From JAUIEH01 sp964483375 (GTDB lineage: Bacteria > Pseudomonadota > Alphaproteobacteria > Caulobacterales > Maricaulaceae): DNA of 64,000 nucleotides. Positions 1 to 8,547 of this stretch are shown here, in pieces (the first letter of the stretch is position 1; each line of letters starts with the position of its first letter). Below the pieces are notes generated by a model that saw nothing but the letters and a program-made list of their open reading frames with translations, did not search any database and was not told the DNA's origin. Location of the stretch: the NCBI GenBank assembly GCA_964483375.1, contig CAZABJ010000004.1, forward strand, positions 1 to 64,000, in the 5' to 3' direction. Made by a program: the position numbers and the translations under genes.

Positions 1-1409
1 AGGCGAAGCTGTTTTCGGGCGCGAGCGCGGCTTATGGCGCGGGGCCGAACGAAAATGTGAGCCTCGTCGACGCGGCCATGCCGGGCATGCTCCCGGTCAT
101 TAATCGCTATTGCGTCGAGCAAGCGGTTCGCACGGGGTTGGGGCTCAAGGCCCAAATCAATCTGTGGTCGAGGTTCGACCGGAAGAACTATTTCTATCCT
201 GATCTGCCGCAGGGCTATCAGATCTCCCAATACAAAGACCCCATCGTGGGCGAGGGCGAGATCATCGTCGAGTTGGATGACGGGGTGGAGTTCACCGTGG
301 GCGTTGAACGGCTGCACCTCGAGCAGGACGCCGGCAAGTCGATTCACGACCTCGACCAAAAGGCCACCTTCGTCGACCTCAACCGGTCCGGGGTGGCGCT
401 GATGGAGATCGTGTCCCGGCCGCATATCCGCTCCCCCGACGAGGGCGCGGCTTATCTCAAAAAGCTGCGGGCGATCCTGCGCTATCTGGGCGCCTGCGAC
501 GGCAATATGGAGCAGGGCTCGATGCGGGCGGACGTGAACGTTTCCATCTGCCGGCCCGGCGCCTATGAGAAATTTCGCGAAAGCGGGGACTTCGGCCATC
601 TCGGCACGCGCTGTGAGATCAAGAATGTGAACTCCATGCGCTTCGTCGCTCAGGTCATCGAAATCGAGGCCCGGCGGCAGATCGAGCTTGTCGAGGGCGG
701 GGGCGTGGTGGAGCAGCAAACCCGCCTTTATGATCCCAACAAGGGCGAGACCCGCGCTTTGCGGTCCAAGGAAGAAGCGCATGACTATCGCTACTTCCCC
801 GACCCCGATCTTCTGCCGCTGGAGCTTGAGGCGGCCTGGGTCGAAGAAATCCGCGCAAGCCTGCCCGAACTGCCCGACGACAAGCGCGCGCGCTTCGTCG
901 CTGAAATGGGCCTGTCGCCCTATGACGCCTCAGTCCTGACCGCGGACAAAGAGCGGGCGGATTTCTTCGAAGAAGTCGCCGAGGGCCGGGACCCGAAACG
1001 CGCCGCCAACTGGGTGAGCCAGGAGCTGTTCGGCGCGCTCAATAAAGCGGGCAAGGACCTCGCTGAAACGCCGGTCTCCGCTGCGCGTCTGGGCGAACTG
1101 ATCGACCTTATCGAGGACGATACGATTTCGGGTCGCATCGCCAAGGACGTGTTCGAGAAAATGTTCGAAACCGGCGACGCCCCGGGCGACATTGTCGAAC
1201 GCGAGGGCCTCAAGCAGGTGACCGACACCGGCGCGATCGAAGCGATTGTCGACCAAATCATCGCGGACAATCCCAAACAGGTCGAGCAGCTGAAAGAGAA
1301 GCCGAAAACCTTCGGCTGGTTCGTCGGCCAGGTGATGAAGGCTTCCGGCGGCAAAGCGAACCCAGCCGCGGTCAACAAAATTCTCAAAGAAAAGTTGGAC
1401 GTCGCGTGA
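1..1409 (+). CDS. gatB: Aspartyl/glutamyl-tRNA(Asn/Gln) amidotransferase subunit B (5' truncated by window edge)
   Basis: Subunit B of the GatCAB amidotransferase. It binds mischarged Glu-tRNA(Gln) or Asp-tRNA(Asn) and phosphorylates the aminoacyl group so that GatA-derived ammonia can convert it to Gln or Asn. Whole codons begin at base 3 and read through position 57 without a stop, in good agreement with the family (the LFSG and DAAMPGMLPVIN stretches), so the GTG at 57 is internal and about 30-40 N-terminal residues lie outside the window. Visible hallmarks are LEQDAGKS, SMRADVNVS, the DYRYFPDPDL segment and a C-terminal GatB/YqeY tail ending in a GKANPAAVN-type motif. The stop overlaps the next gene's start (TGATG). 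Confidence 0.97.
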   Translation, partial: AKLFSGASAAYGAGPNENVSLVDAAMPGMLPVINRYCVEQAVRTGLGLKAQINLWSRFDRKNYFYPDLPQGYQISQYKDPIVGEGEIIVELDDGVEFTVGVERLHLEQDAGKSIHDLDQKATFVDLNRSGVALMEIVSRPHIRSPDEGAAYLKKLRAILRYLGACDGNMEQGSMRADVNVSICRPGAYEKFRESGDFGHLGTRCEIKNVNSMRFVAQVIEIEARRQIELVEGGGVVEQQTRLYDPNKGETRALRSKEEAHDYRYFPDPDLLPLELEAAWVEEIRASLPELPDDKRARFVAEMGLSPYDASVLTADKERADFFEEVAEGRDPKRAANWVSQELFGALNKAGKDLAETPVSAARLGELIDLIEDDTISGRIAKDVFEKMFETGDAPGDIVEREGLKQVTDTGAIEAIVDQIIADNPKQVEQLKEKPKTFGWFVGQVMKASGGKANPAAVNKILKEKLDVA

Positions 1410-1759
1410 TGGGGCGCGCGCAGGTCATGGCGGCCGGGGTCATCGCGGCGGCGGGACTGGCCGGCGCAGCTTTTGGCGACCCGCCGGACGCCTCAGAGCC
1501 CGCCGGCGGCGATCCGCCCCCATGCGCGGTCCATTTGCGGGTTCAGGTCAACGCCGACGGAACCTTTGCGATCGGTCGCCAGGCGCTGACCCGGGCCAGG
1601 CTCGCCGACGCCTTCGACGCTTATCGCGCCAAAGGCCAGGAGATCTGCGCCTATCTCGCCGCTGAAGAGGCGGTGCGGTATGAGGAGATGCTGGCGATTT
1701 TGGATCTCTTGCGGACCCGTCTCACCCAGCGCGTCGGACTGGTCACCAACCCGCGCTGA
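1409..1759 (+). CDS. ExbD/TolR-like periplasmic-domain protein with signal peptide
   Basis: A 116-residue protein whose ATG overlaps the gatB stop; a GTG one codon earlier is also possible. Residues 1-22 form a signal peptide or short membrane anchor ending near AAFGD, followed by an Asp/Pro-rich linker. The remaining ~75 residues resemble the periplasmic domain of ExbD/TolR: a strand with DGTFAIG, an Ala/Leu helix, a second strand, a VRYEEMLAILDLLR helix and the terminal strand VGLVTNP, close to the VGLVTE ending of ExbD. No ExbB/TolQ partner is nearby and the membrane-embedded Asp of true ExbD is not evident, so it is probably not a motor subunit. The fold assignment is my inference from pattern; a plain hypothetical secreted protein is the alternative. 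Confidence 0.6.
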   Translation: MGRAQVMAAGVIAAAGLAGAAFGDPPDASEPAGGDPPPCAVHLRVQVNADGTFAIGRQALTRARLADAFDAYRAKGQEICAYLAAEEAVRYEEMLAILDLLRTRLTQRVGLVTNPR

Positions 1760-1793
1760 GCGGCCCGCGCCGTTGTCGACCATCACAGCGTGC

Positions 1794-2204
1794 TTAGGGT
1801 TCCGGCCGCGTCGCCACAAAGAGCGCCGCGCCCGCCATCGTGACGGTGAGCGCGCCGGCCAGGACAGGCTTGGACCAGAGCAACGCCCAGACCACGAGCG
1901 CGCCGGCTGCAATCCCGAGCCCTGCGGCGATCTTCGCCGAACGTCGCACCCGGCCTTCCTCCAAATAATCGCGGACCACCGGGCCCACGCCGGGCCAGGC
2001 GAAAATCCGCGCGCGCATGGCGGGGGAGGCGTGTGCGAACAAACTCGCGGCGATAATCCAGAAGATCGTCGTGGGCAGCAACGGAAGCACGACGCCGATA
2101 AGGCCGAGACCGAAGAAGAAGAACCCCAATGCCCGCGAGAGCCAACGCGCTGCGGTTCGAGGGAGGCTTGCGGCCTGCGCATGGGCTTTGGCGGCGGTGC
2201 TCAT
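1794..2204 (-). CDS. DUF454 (YbaN-like) inner-membrane protein
   Basis: A 136-residue membrane protein of the YbaN/DUF454 family. The family signature is clear: a first membrane helix (about residues 26-42) running into LPLLPTTIFWI and then AASLFAHASP, followed by an amphipathic stretch with GP..RDYLEEG and two more hydrophobic segments at about 92-110 and 114-130. The molecular function of the family is unknown. I start at the ATG at 2204, since this gives a normal family length and begins just before the first helix; the frame is open further upstream, but that part looks non-coding. It is divergent from the acyl-CoA ligase, with about 180 bp between the starts. Confidence 0.88.
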   Translation of the reverse strand: MSTAAKAHAQAASLPRTAARWLSRALGFFFFGLGLIGVVLPLLPTTIFWIIAASLFAHASPAMRARIFAWPGVGPVVRDYLEEGRVRRSAKIAAGLGIAAGALVVWALLWSKPVLAGALTVTMAGAALFVATRPEP

Positions 2205-2384
2205 GGGCTGGGCCTTGCTCGGCTCCGCGTACGAACAGAGCGGGTCAACCAGACATAGGGCGTTTGTGTAAGCGGGACATCCCTTTTCGCCAAACCCCCA
2301 ACCGGCGCCGGAGACGGCTGGACAGCGCAGCGGATCGCGTTCGATCCTGCCGCAATAACACGAACAAATCGGAGGGAGACGCGC

Positions 2385-3947
2385 ATGAGAGACGTTCACG
2401 AAGGCGGGACGCTTGGGAGCATGATCCTCAACGCCGTCGCGCGTTTCGCAGATCGCGATTGCATAGCCGACGATCATACGCGTTGGACGTATCGCGATTT
2501 CGCTGACGTGATCGGTCGCTATCGCGCGGTTTTCCGTGCTCAGGGGCTTGGGCGAGGAGACAGTTTCGCCGTCTTGTCCGGCAATCGCGTCGAGGTGTTG
2601 GCCGCATCGATCGCCGGGGTGAGCCTTGGCTTGCGGTATACCCCGCTTCATCCGCTCGCCGCCGAAACCGACCAAGCCTTCGTTTTGGAGGACGGGGAAA
2701 TCACCGCGCTCATCGCGGACCCCGCCACATTCGGCGATCGCGCGCGACGCATGGCCGACGCCGCCCCGCATTTGCGCGCCTTTTTCAGCTTCGGACCCTG
2801 CGAGGACGCCGTCGATCTCCTCGCCGCGGCGTCGGACGCCGCCCCAGAGCCTTTGATCGACGAGGGCGACGCAAGCCAGCTGGCTTATGTGGCGTATACG
2901 GGTGGAACCACGGGGCGTTCGAAGGGCGTGATGCATAAGCACCGCCAACTTCTGACCGCCATCGGCCACATGCTGTCGGACTGGGATTGGCCCCAGGACA
3001 TCCGCTTCTTGGCCTGCACCCCCATCAGCCACGCCGCGGGGGCCGCGCTTTATCCGGTCTTTGCGCGCGGCGGCTTTGTGCGGCTGGCGTCAGGTTTTAC
3101 GCCGGACCGGTTCTGCGAACTCGTCGAAAGCGAGCGGATCAACGCCACCCTCATGGTTCCGACAATGATCTATGTGCTGCTCGACCATCCTCGCCGGGAC
3201 GCCCACGACCTTTCGTCGCTGGAAACCATCATCTATGGCGCGGCGCCGATGTCTCCCGCCCGGATGGCCGAGGCGATCGGCGTGTTCGGCCAGGTGTTCG
3301 TCCAGCTTTACGGGCTCACCGAGGCGCCCAATGTGGTCACCAGCATGCGCCGGATCGATCACGATCCTCAGGACCTAAAGCGGCTCGCCGCCTGTGGGCT
3401 GCCGAGCCTCTTGGTCGACGTGGCGCTGTTCGACCCCGACATGACTCCGGTCGCGGACGGCGAGCCCGGCGAGATTTGCGTTCGCGGCCCCTTGGTTATG
3501 GAAGGCTATTGGAAGCGGCCTGAGGAAACCGAGGCGGCCTTCCGGGGCGGTTGGTTCCACACCGGCGACGTCGCGGTGCGGGGCGCGGACGGTTATCTCA
3601 CCATCGTCGATCGGGCCAAAGACATGATCGTCACCGGCGGCTTCAATGTTTATCCGCGAGAGGTCGAAGACGCCCTGCTGGCTCATGACGCGGTTACGGC
3701 GGCCGCGGTGATCGGCGTGCCGCACGAAAAATGGGGCGAGGCCGTGCGCGCCTTTGTGGTGCTGAAAGACGGCGCATCGACGAGCGAGGAGCAACTTATC
3801 GCTCATGTTAAGGCCGCTCGCGGCGCGCCATGGGCGCCCAAAGCGGTGGCGTTCGTCGACGCCGTGCCTTTGACAAGCCTCGGCAAAGTCGATCGCAAAG
3901 CCCTGCGCAAAGCGTTTTGGGACGACGGCGAACGTCAGGTCGGCTGA
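2385..3947 (+). CDS. AMP-dependent acyl-CoA synthetase/ligase
   Basis: A 520-residue member of the ANL adenylating superfamily that should activate a carboxylic acid to acyl-AMP and then acyl-CoA. The phosphate loop YTGGTTGRSKGV is at residues 171-182, YGLTEAPN is the A5-type motif, GGWFHTGDV and DRAKDMIVTGG are the A7/A8 motifs, and the C-terminal SLGKVDRK carries the catalytic lysine. The start has a good Shine-Dalgarno, GGAGGGAG, seven bases upstream. Substrate cannot be read from the sequence; this branch includes medium/long-chain fatty-acid and aromatic-acid ligases. It stands alone, divergent from the DUF454 gene and convergent with katG. Confidence 0.93.
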   Translation: MRDVHEGGTLGSMILNAVARFADRDCIADDHTRWTYRDFADVIGRYRAVFRAQGLGRGDSFAVLSGNRVEVLAASIAGVSLGLRYTPLHPLAAETDQAFVLEDGEITALIADPATFGDRARRMADAAPHLRAFFSFGPCEDAVDLLAAASDAAPEPLIDEGDASQLAYVAYTGGTTGRSKGVMHKHRQLLTAIGHMLSDWDWPQDIRFLACTPISHAAGAALYPVFARGGFVRLASGFTPDRFCELVESERINATLMVPTMIYVLLDHPRRDAHDLSSLETIIYGAAPMSPARMAEAIGVFGQVFVQLYGLTEAPNVVTSMRRIDHDPQDLKRLAACGLPSLLVDVALFDPDMTPVADGEPGEICVRGPLVMEGYWKRPEETEAAFRGGWFHTGDVAVRGADGYLTIVDRAKDMIVTGGFNVYPREVEDALLAHDAVTAAAVIGVPHEKWGEAVRAFVVLKDGASTSEEQLIAHVKAARGAPWAPKAVAFVDAVPLTSLGKVDRKALRKAFWDDGERQVG

Positions 3948-3957
3948 ACGCCCAGGC

Positions 3958-3994
3958 AAAGAAAAACGCCGGCGTCCGCAAGGGACGCCGGCGT
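3958..3994 (-). terminator. Rho-independent terminator of katG
   Basis: A perfect 12-bp inverted repeat (3966-3977 with 3983-3994) has a 5-nt loop. Read on the minus strand, the stem is followed at once by TTTTTCTTT. It begins 8 bp past the katG stop, so it is a textbook intrinsic terminator for katG. The stem could also stop transcripts arriving from the convergent acyl-CoA ligase, but there is no T-tract in that direction. Confidence 0.9.
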
Positions 3995-4001
3995 CAGTCG
4001 G

Positions 4002-6230
4002 TTACGCGAGGTCGAACCGGTCGGCGTTCATGACCTTGGTCCAGGCGGCGACGAAGTCGTTCACGAACTTCTTCAACGCCCCGTCTTGCCCGTAGACCTC
4101 CGACAGCGCGCGCAGCTGCGAGTTTGACCCAAACGCCAAATCAACCCGCGACGCGGTCCATTTAACGGCGCCGGTCGCGCGGTCGCGGCCCTCAAAGGCC
4201 TGCTTGTCGTCCGAGACGGCGGTCCACTCGACGCCCATGTCGAGCACGTTGAGGAAGAAGTCGTTGGTCAAAACGCCGGGACGCGTTGTGAACACGCCAT
4301 GTTGCGCGCCGCCGTGATTGGCGCCGAGCGCGCGCATGCCGCCCACAAGAACCGTCATCTCAGGCGCGGTCAGCGTGAGCAGCTGCGCCCGGTCTACGAG
4401 CAGCTCCTCCGCGGAGACCGAATAAGAGCCTTTGAGATAGTTCCGGAAGCCGTCTGCGATGGGCTCCAGCACCGAGAAGGAGTCCACGTCGGTTTGCTCT
4501 TCCGCTGCGTCCGTCCGGCCCGGCGTGAAAGGCACGGTGATGGCGACACCGGCGTCCTTGGCGGCTTTTTCAACGCCCGCGCAACCGCCCAATACGATCA
4601 GATCGGCGAGGGAGACGTGCTTCTTCTTGCCGAATTTCTCATTGGCGTCGCTTTGGATGCCTTCATAGACGGCGAGAACTTTGGCGAGTTTCGCCGGCTC
4701 GTTGACCTCCCAGTCCTTTTGCGGCGCAAGCCGGATCCGGGCGCCATTGGCCCCGCCGCGCTTGTCCGAGCCGCGATAGGTGGACGCGGACGCCCAGGCG
4801 GTCGTCACAAGGTCGGCCACCGACAGACCGGAAGCCAGGATGGTCTCTTTGAGCTTCGCGACGTCTTTGTCGTTGATAAGCTCATGATCGACCGCCGGCA
4901 CGGGGTCTTGCCAAATGAGGTCCTCAGCGGGGACTTCCGGTCCGAGATAGCGGACCTTGGGCCCCATATCGCGGTGGGTGAGCTTGAACCACGCGCGTGC
5001 GAACGCGTCGGCGAACTCATCGGGGTTTTCGTGGAACCGACGCGAAATCGGCTCGTAGGCCGGGTCCATGCGCAGCGCCATGTCCGCGGTGGTCATGATC
5101 GGGGTGACGCGCTTGGCGGGATCATGCGCATCCGGCGCGTGGTCCTTTTCCGCGAGGTCTTTCGGCGTCCACTGCCAAGCGCCGGCGGGGCTCTTGGTCA
5201 GTTCCCACTCATAGCCGAACAGCAGGTCGAAATACCCATTGTCCCATTTGGTCGGATTTGCCGTCCAAGGGCCCTCAAGACCGCTGGTGATGGTGTCCCC
5301 GGCCTTGCCTGAGCCGTGGCCGCTCTCCCAACCAAAGCCCATCAGCTCAAGTTCCGCGCCTTCAGGCTCGGGGCCGACCAACGCGGCGTCGCCCGCGCCG
5401 TGGCACTTGCCGAATGTGTGGCCGCCAGCGGTCAGCGCAACGGTTTCATAGTCGTTCATCGCCATGCGGGCGAAGGTTTCGCGGATGTCACGCGCGGAGG
5501 CGAGGGGGTCGGGATTGCCGTCGGGTCCCTGCGGGTTGACGTAGATCAGGCCCATTTGAACCGCGGCGAGGGGGTTTTCGAGATCACGCTCGCCGGAGTA
5601 TCGGCTGTTGTCTTTCTCGCTGGTGGCGAGCCACTCGGTCTCAGAGCCCCAGTAGATATCCTCTTCGGGCTCCCAGATGTCGGCGCGGCCGCCGCCGAAG
5701 CCGAAGGTCTTCCCGCCCATGGACTCAATGGCGCAGTTGCCGGCCAGCACCAGCAAATCCGCCCAGGAGAGCGCGTCGCCGTATTTTTGTTTGACCGGCC
5801 ACAAGAGCCGGCGGGCTTTGTCGAGATTGGCGTTGTCGGGCCAGCTGTTGAGCGGCGCGAAACGTTGGCTGCCCGCGCCTGCGCCGCCCCGACCGTCGCC
5901 GGTGCGGTAGGTGCCCGCGGCGTGCCACGCCATGCGGATGAAGAACGGACCGTAGTGGCCGTAATCCGCCGGCCACCACTCTTTGCTGTCGGTCATCAGG
6001 GCGTAGAGGTCCTGCTTGACCGCGTTAAGATCCAACCGCTTGAACGCCTCGGCGTAGTCAAAGCCATCGCCCATGGGCGAGGACAGGGCCGAGTTTTGAT
6101 GCAGCATTTTCAGATTGAGCTGATTGGGCCACCAGTGGCGGTTGGTCAGCGCGCCGGAACGGGTGTGTCGACCCTCAGCGCCTGACACCGGGCAACCGCC
6201 TGCGCGCGCCGCATCCATAACGTCCATCAT
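4002..6230 (-). CDS. katG: Catalase-peroxidase KatG
   Basis: A 742-residue bifunctional haem catalase-peroxidase that removes hydrogen peroxide. It is full length, with both the active N-terminal and the haem-less C-terminal peroxidase-like halves. Distal-side residues Arg99, Trp102 and His103 (in IRMAWHAAGTYR), the Trp102-Tyr230-Met256 covalent adduct needed for catalase activity, and proximal His271 (TAGGHTFGK) are all present in the expected spacing. There are two adjacent ATG codons at the start, with GGGAGAAG just upstream. No signal peptide is seen, so it is cytoplasmic. The promoter contains a Fur-family-type palindrome (6256-6270), and transcription ends at a strong terminator at 3958-3994. 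It is monocistronic. Confidence 0.98.
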   Translation of the reverse strand: MMDVMDAARAGGCPVSGAEGRHTRSGALTNRHWWPNQLNLKMLHQNSALSSPMGDGFDYAEAFKRLDLNAVKQDLYALMTDSKEWWPADYGHYGPFFIRMAWHAAGTYRTGDGRGGAGAGSQRFAPLNSWPDNANLDKARRLLWPVKQKYGDALSWADLLVLAGNCAIESMGGKTFGFGGGRADIWEPEEDIYWGSETEWLATSEKDNSRYSGERDLENPLAAVQMGLIYVNPQGPDGNPDPLASARDIRETFARMAMNDYETVALTAGGHTFGKCHGAGDAALVGPEPEGAELELMGFGWESGHGSGKAGDTITSGLEGPWTANPTKWDNGYFDLLFGYEWELTKSPAGAWQWTPKDLAEKDHAPDAHDPAKRVTPIMTTADMALRMDPAYEPISRRFHENPDEFADAFARAWFKLTHRDMGPKVRYLGPEVPAEDLIWQDPVPAVDHELINDKDVAKLKETILASGLSVADLVTTAWASASTYRGSDKRGGANGARIRLAPQKDWEVNEPAKLAKVLAVYEGIQSDANEKFGKKKHVSLADLIVLGGCAGVEKAAKDAGVAITVPFTPGRTDAAEEQTDVDSFSVLEPIADGFRNYLKGSYSVSAEELLVDRAQLLTLTAPEMTVLVGGMRALGANHGGAQHGVFTTRPGVLTNDFFLNVLDMGVEWTAVSDDKQAFEGRDRATGAVKWTASRVDLAFGSNSQLRALSEVYGQDGALKKFVNDFVAAWTKVMNADRFDLA

Positions 6231-6255
6231 CTTCTCCCAATTGTCGGCCTATAAA

Positions 6256-6270
6256 TTAGAATGGTTCTAA
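6256..6270. promoter_or_regulatory. Irr/Fur-family-type operator upstream of katG
   Basis: A perfect 15-bp palindrome, TTAGAA-TGG-TTCTAA, centred 33 bp upstream of the katG start in an otherwise AT-richer patch that should hold the promoter. It matches the core of the alphaproteobacterial iron-control element bound by Irr (TTTAGAA-N3-TTCTAAA), lacking only the outermost T/A pair. KatG is a haem enzyme, so control by an iron/haem-sensing or peroxide-sensing Fur-family regulator (Irr or PerR-like) is plausible. That the site is an operator is inference. Confidence 0.6.
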
Positions 6271-6620
6271 CCTAGGGCGCTCCAGACGTCCATCCGAAGT
6301 CGCTCTTTGGCGTCTTCATGGGAGCGGCCCTGTATCGCCCTGACCGCGAGGCGGCGGCGGAACGCTCCCTTTATGGGCGAATTCGCCAGGAGACCGGCCG
6401 CGCCCAGGGGCGTCGCCGATCACAGTTTTGTTATCCGCACCCCGGTCAGCGGCGTCCCGCTCCATGCGGGCCTCCGGCGGGCTCGTCGGAGCGGTTACCG
6501 AACCGTGACATGGCCTGCAACCGCGAAACTTTTCGGCAATCATCCGTCAACTGAAACTTCATCTCGACGGCGTTCTCTATCGCCCTGAGCGGCGGCGTAG
6601 CGAACCCGGGGGGCGCGTAG
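6271..6620. other. Intergenic region between katG and ftsB, no gene seen
   Basis: About 350 bp between the divergent katG and ftsB genes. Open frames here give low-complexity Arg/Pro-rich peptides without a plausible start site or family. It presumably holds the ftsB promoter. A GGGG-rich patch some 13-8 bases before the ftsB ATG is the only obvious signal. Confidence 0.5.
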
Positions 6621-6938
6621 ATGCAGACGGTGAAACGGTGGGGCGCCACCTGGGCGCTTCTTGGGGGCATCGTCTATTTCGCCGCGCATGCTCTGACGGG
6701 CGAGCAGGGCGTGCTCGCCTGGGCCCAGACCCGTCATCAGATCGCAGCGCTTGAGGGGGAGTTGGCCGGGCTGGACGTCCGGCGGGCCGAACTCGCCGAC
6801 CAGGCCTACCGTCTGCGCGAAGCGACGCTGGATTTGGACTATCTTGATGAGCGCGCACGCGCGATGGCGCAGATGGCCCACCCGCGCGACCTTTTGATCC
6901 CAGCCGATTCCCTGCCCTCCGAACTCGGCCCGCGCTAG
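6621..6938 (+). CDS. ftsB: Septum formation initiator FtsB/DivIC family protein
   Basis: A 105-residue bitopic division protein. One membrane helix lies near the N-terminus (about residues 10-27), followed by a coiled coil (about 33-72, with ALEGELAGLDVRRAELADQ) and a short C-terminal region with LDYLDERAR, the usual FtsB/DivIC arrangement. It should link FtsQ and FtsL in the divisome. In Alphaproteobacteria ftsB commonly sits just upstream of pdhA, as here, which supports the call. There are 96 bp before pdhA, including a short GC-rich inverted repeat (6968-6974 with 6982-6988). Confidence 0.85.
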   Translation: MQTVKRWGATWALLGGIVYFAAHALTGEQGVLAWAQTRHQIAALEGELAGLDVRRAELADQAYRLREATLDLDYLDERARAMAQMAHPRDLLIPADSLPSELGPR

Positions 6939-7034
6939 TCCCGGGACGGGCGTAGACCCTCGCTGCGGCCCGCCCTAGGGTGGCGGGCGTTCACAAGAGG
7001 GAGCAGCGGCGCGCCCCGTCGCTGGAAGACGGTC

Positions 7035-8048
7035 ATGGCGGCGAGTGGGCAGTCTGAAGCGAGCCCGCGCGAGGGCGGCATCCAAGCCACGCGCGACGAA
7101 TTGATCCAATATTACGAAGACATGCTGCTCATCCGACGGTTCGAGGAACGGGCCGGTCAGCTCTATGGGATGGGCCTCATTGCGGGGTTCTGTCACCTCT
7201 ATATCGGCCAGGAGGCCGTGGTGGTCGGCATGCAGGCCGCCATTGAAGAGGGCGATCAAGTCATCACCGGCTATCGCGACCACGGACATATGCTGGCTTG
7301 CGGCATGGACCCCAAGGGCGTGATGGCCGAACTCACCGGCCGTATCGGCGGCTACTCCCGCGGCAAGGGCGGCTCGATGCACATGTTCAGCCGCGAGAAA
7401 GCGTTTTTCGGCGGCCATGGCATCGTCGGCGCTCAGGTGCCGATTGGCAGCGGCCTCGCTTTCGCCAATCGCTACACGGAGAACGGCCGGGTTTCGGTGA
7501 CCTATTTCGGCGACGGCGCGGCCAATCAGGGTCAGGTCTATGAGAGCTTCAACATGGCGAAGCTGTGGGATCTGCCTGTGGTGTACGTGATCGAGAACAA
7601 CCAATACGCCATGGGGACAAGCGTAAAGCGCGCATCGTCGGAAACCCATCTTCACAAGCGTGGGGTTTCGTTCGGCATTCCCGGCGAAGAAGTCGACGGG
7701 ATGAGCGTGTTGGCTGTGCGCGACGCAGGGCGTCGGGCGGTTTACGACGCCCGCCGCGGGGAAGGCCCGTCAATCCTCGAGATGAAGACCTACCGCTATC
7801 GCGGGCATTCCATGTCGGACCCTGCGAAGTATCGAACGCGCGAAGAAGTTCAGGACGTGCGTGAGCATTCCGACCCCATCGAGCGCGCCAAGGGCTGGCT
7901 CCTTGAGGCGGATTGGGCGAGCGAAAATGACCTCAAAGATCTAGACAAGCGCGTTAAGGACATCGTGGCGGAAGCCGCGGCGTTCGCACAAGAAAGCCCG
8001 GAACCGCCCGAAAGCGATTTGTGGACTGACGTCCTGTTGGAAGGTTGA
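7035..8048 (+). CDS. pdhA: Pyruvate dehydrogenase E1 component, alpha subunit
   Basis: A 337-residue E1 alpha subunit. It binds thiamine diphosphate and, with PdhB, decarboxylates pyruvate and reductively acetylates the E2 lipoyl groups. The ThDP motif runs from GDG (159-161) to ENN (187-189), and the YRYRGHSMSDPAKYR phosphorylation-loop region typical of E1 alpha is present. The IGQEA and RDHGH segments match the family. It is followed after 4 bp by an unrelated small secreted-protein gene rather than by pdhB, which lies 2.5 kb downstream. Confidence 0.97.
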   Translation: MAASGQSEASPREGGIQATRDELIQYYEDMLLIRRFEERAGQLYGMGLIAGFCHLYIGQEAVVVGMQAAIEEGDQVITGYRDHGHMLACGMDPKGVMAELTGRIGGYSRGKGGSMHMFSREKAFFGGHGIVGAQVPIGSGLAFANRYTENGRVSVTYFGDGAANQGQVYESFNMAKLWDLPVVYVIENNQYAMGTSVKRASSETHLHKRGVSFGIPGEEVDGMSVLAVRDAGRRAVYDARRGEGPSILEMKTYRYRGHSMSDPAKYRTREEVQDVREHSDPIERAKGWLLEADWASENDLKDLDKRVKDIVAEAAAFAQESPEPPESDLWTDVLLEG

Positions 8049-8052
8049 GGAA

Positions 8053-8547
8053 ATGCGGAATGTTGTCATTATTGTGGCGACATTGAGTTTGAGCCCTTTC
8101 TCAGTCGCATTCGCTGAAGATGATGCAGAAGAAGCGGCTTGCGTCCCCCAGACTTATGAACAAGCTCTGAGCTGCCTGGATGCGGTTGTTCCGGAAGACT
8201 ACCGGCGAACCATCGCGGCGATGACGTATGATGAGTTGATTTCCACGCATCGCGGGCTGGGCCGGTGGGTTCGCAACAACTGGATCTATGGCGGGCGCAG
8301 CGGGCTCGGCGCGGCGATGGGTGAGATGGGATTCCAGCATCCTGACGACATGTCCTCCACGCTGATCGACGACTATTGGGCGCGGATGAATGGCTGTACG
8401 GTCGATTTGGCCGCCTACGCCGCCTCCTATGACGCCTATTGGGACCAGGTTCGCCGGTCCAATGAGGTCGGCGGAGAGGTGAATGACGCTGAAATCGCGC
8501 GTCCGGTCTGCCCTGACGATGAAACCGGTGAGGCTGACGAAGGATGA
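8053..8547 (+). CDS. Secreted DUF6794-like protein
   Basis: A 164-residue protein with a signal peptide (residues 1-21, cleavage near AFAED) and two short acidic ends. The core has a helix with DYRRTIAAM, then GLGRWVRNNWIYGG and GFQHPDDMSSTLIDDYW. That WxRNNW...HPDDMS pattern is what I associate with the poorly characterised DUF6794 domain; I cannot run a profile search to confirm it. Three cysteines could form disulphides in the periplasm. It starts 4 bp after pdhA and its stop overlaps the next ATG, so it is probably co-transcribed with pdhA. Function is unknown. Confidence 0.75.
   Translation: MRNVVIIVATLSLSPFSVAFAEDDAEEAACVPQTYEQALSCLDAVVPEDYRRTIAAMTYDELISTHRGLGRWVRNNWIYGGRSGLGAAMGEMGFQHPDDMSSTLIDDYWARMNGCTVDLAAYAASYDAYWDQVRRSNEVGGEVNDAEIARPVCPDDETGEADEG

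Noticed and set aside
5316..6185. Long plus-strand reading frame of 289 codons inside katG
   Set aside because: It is the antisense shadow of katG in GC-rich DNA, with no start site or family match; katG has every catalytic residue.
6307..6588. Plus-strand frames between katG and ftsB
   Set aside because: Arg/Pro-rich peptides without plausible starts, overlapping one another in all frames; considered intergenic.
6968..6988. Hairpin between ftsB and pdhA as a terminator
   Set aside because: A 7-bp GC stem is present, but there is no T-tract; too weak to call.
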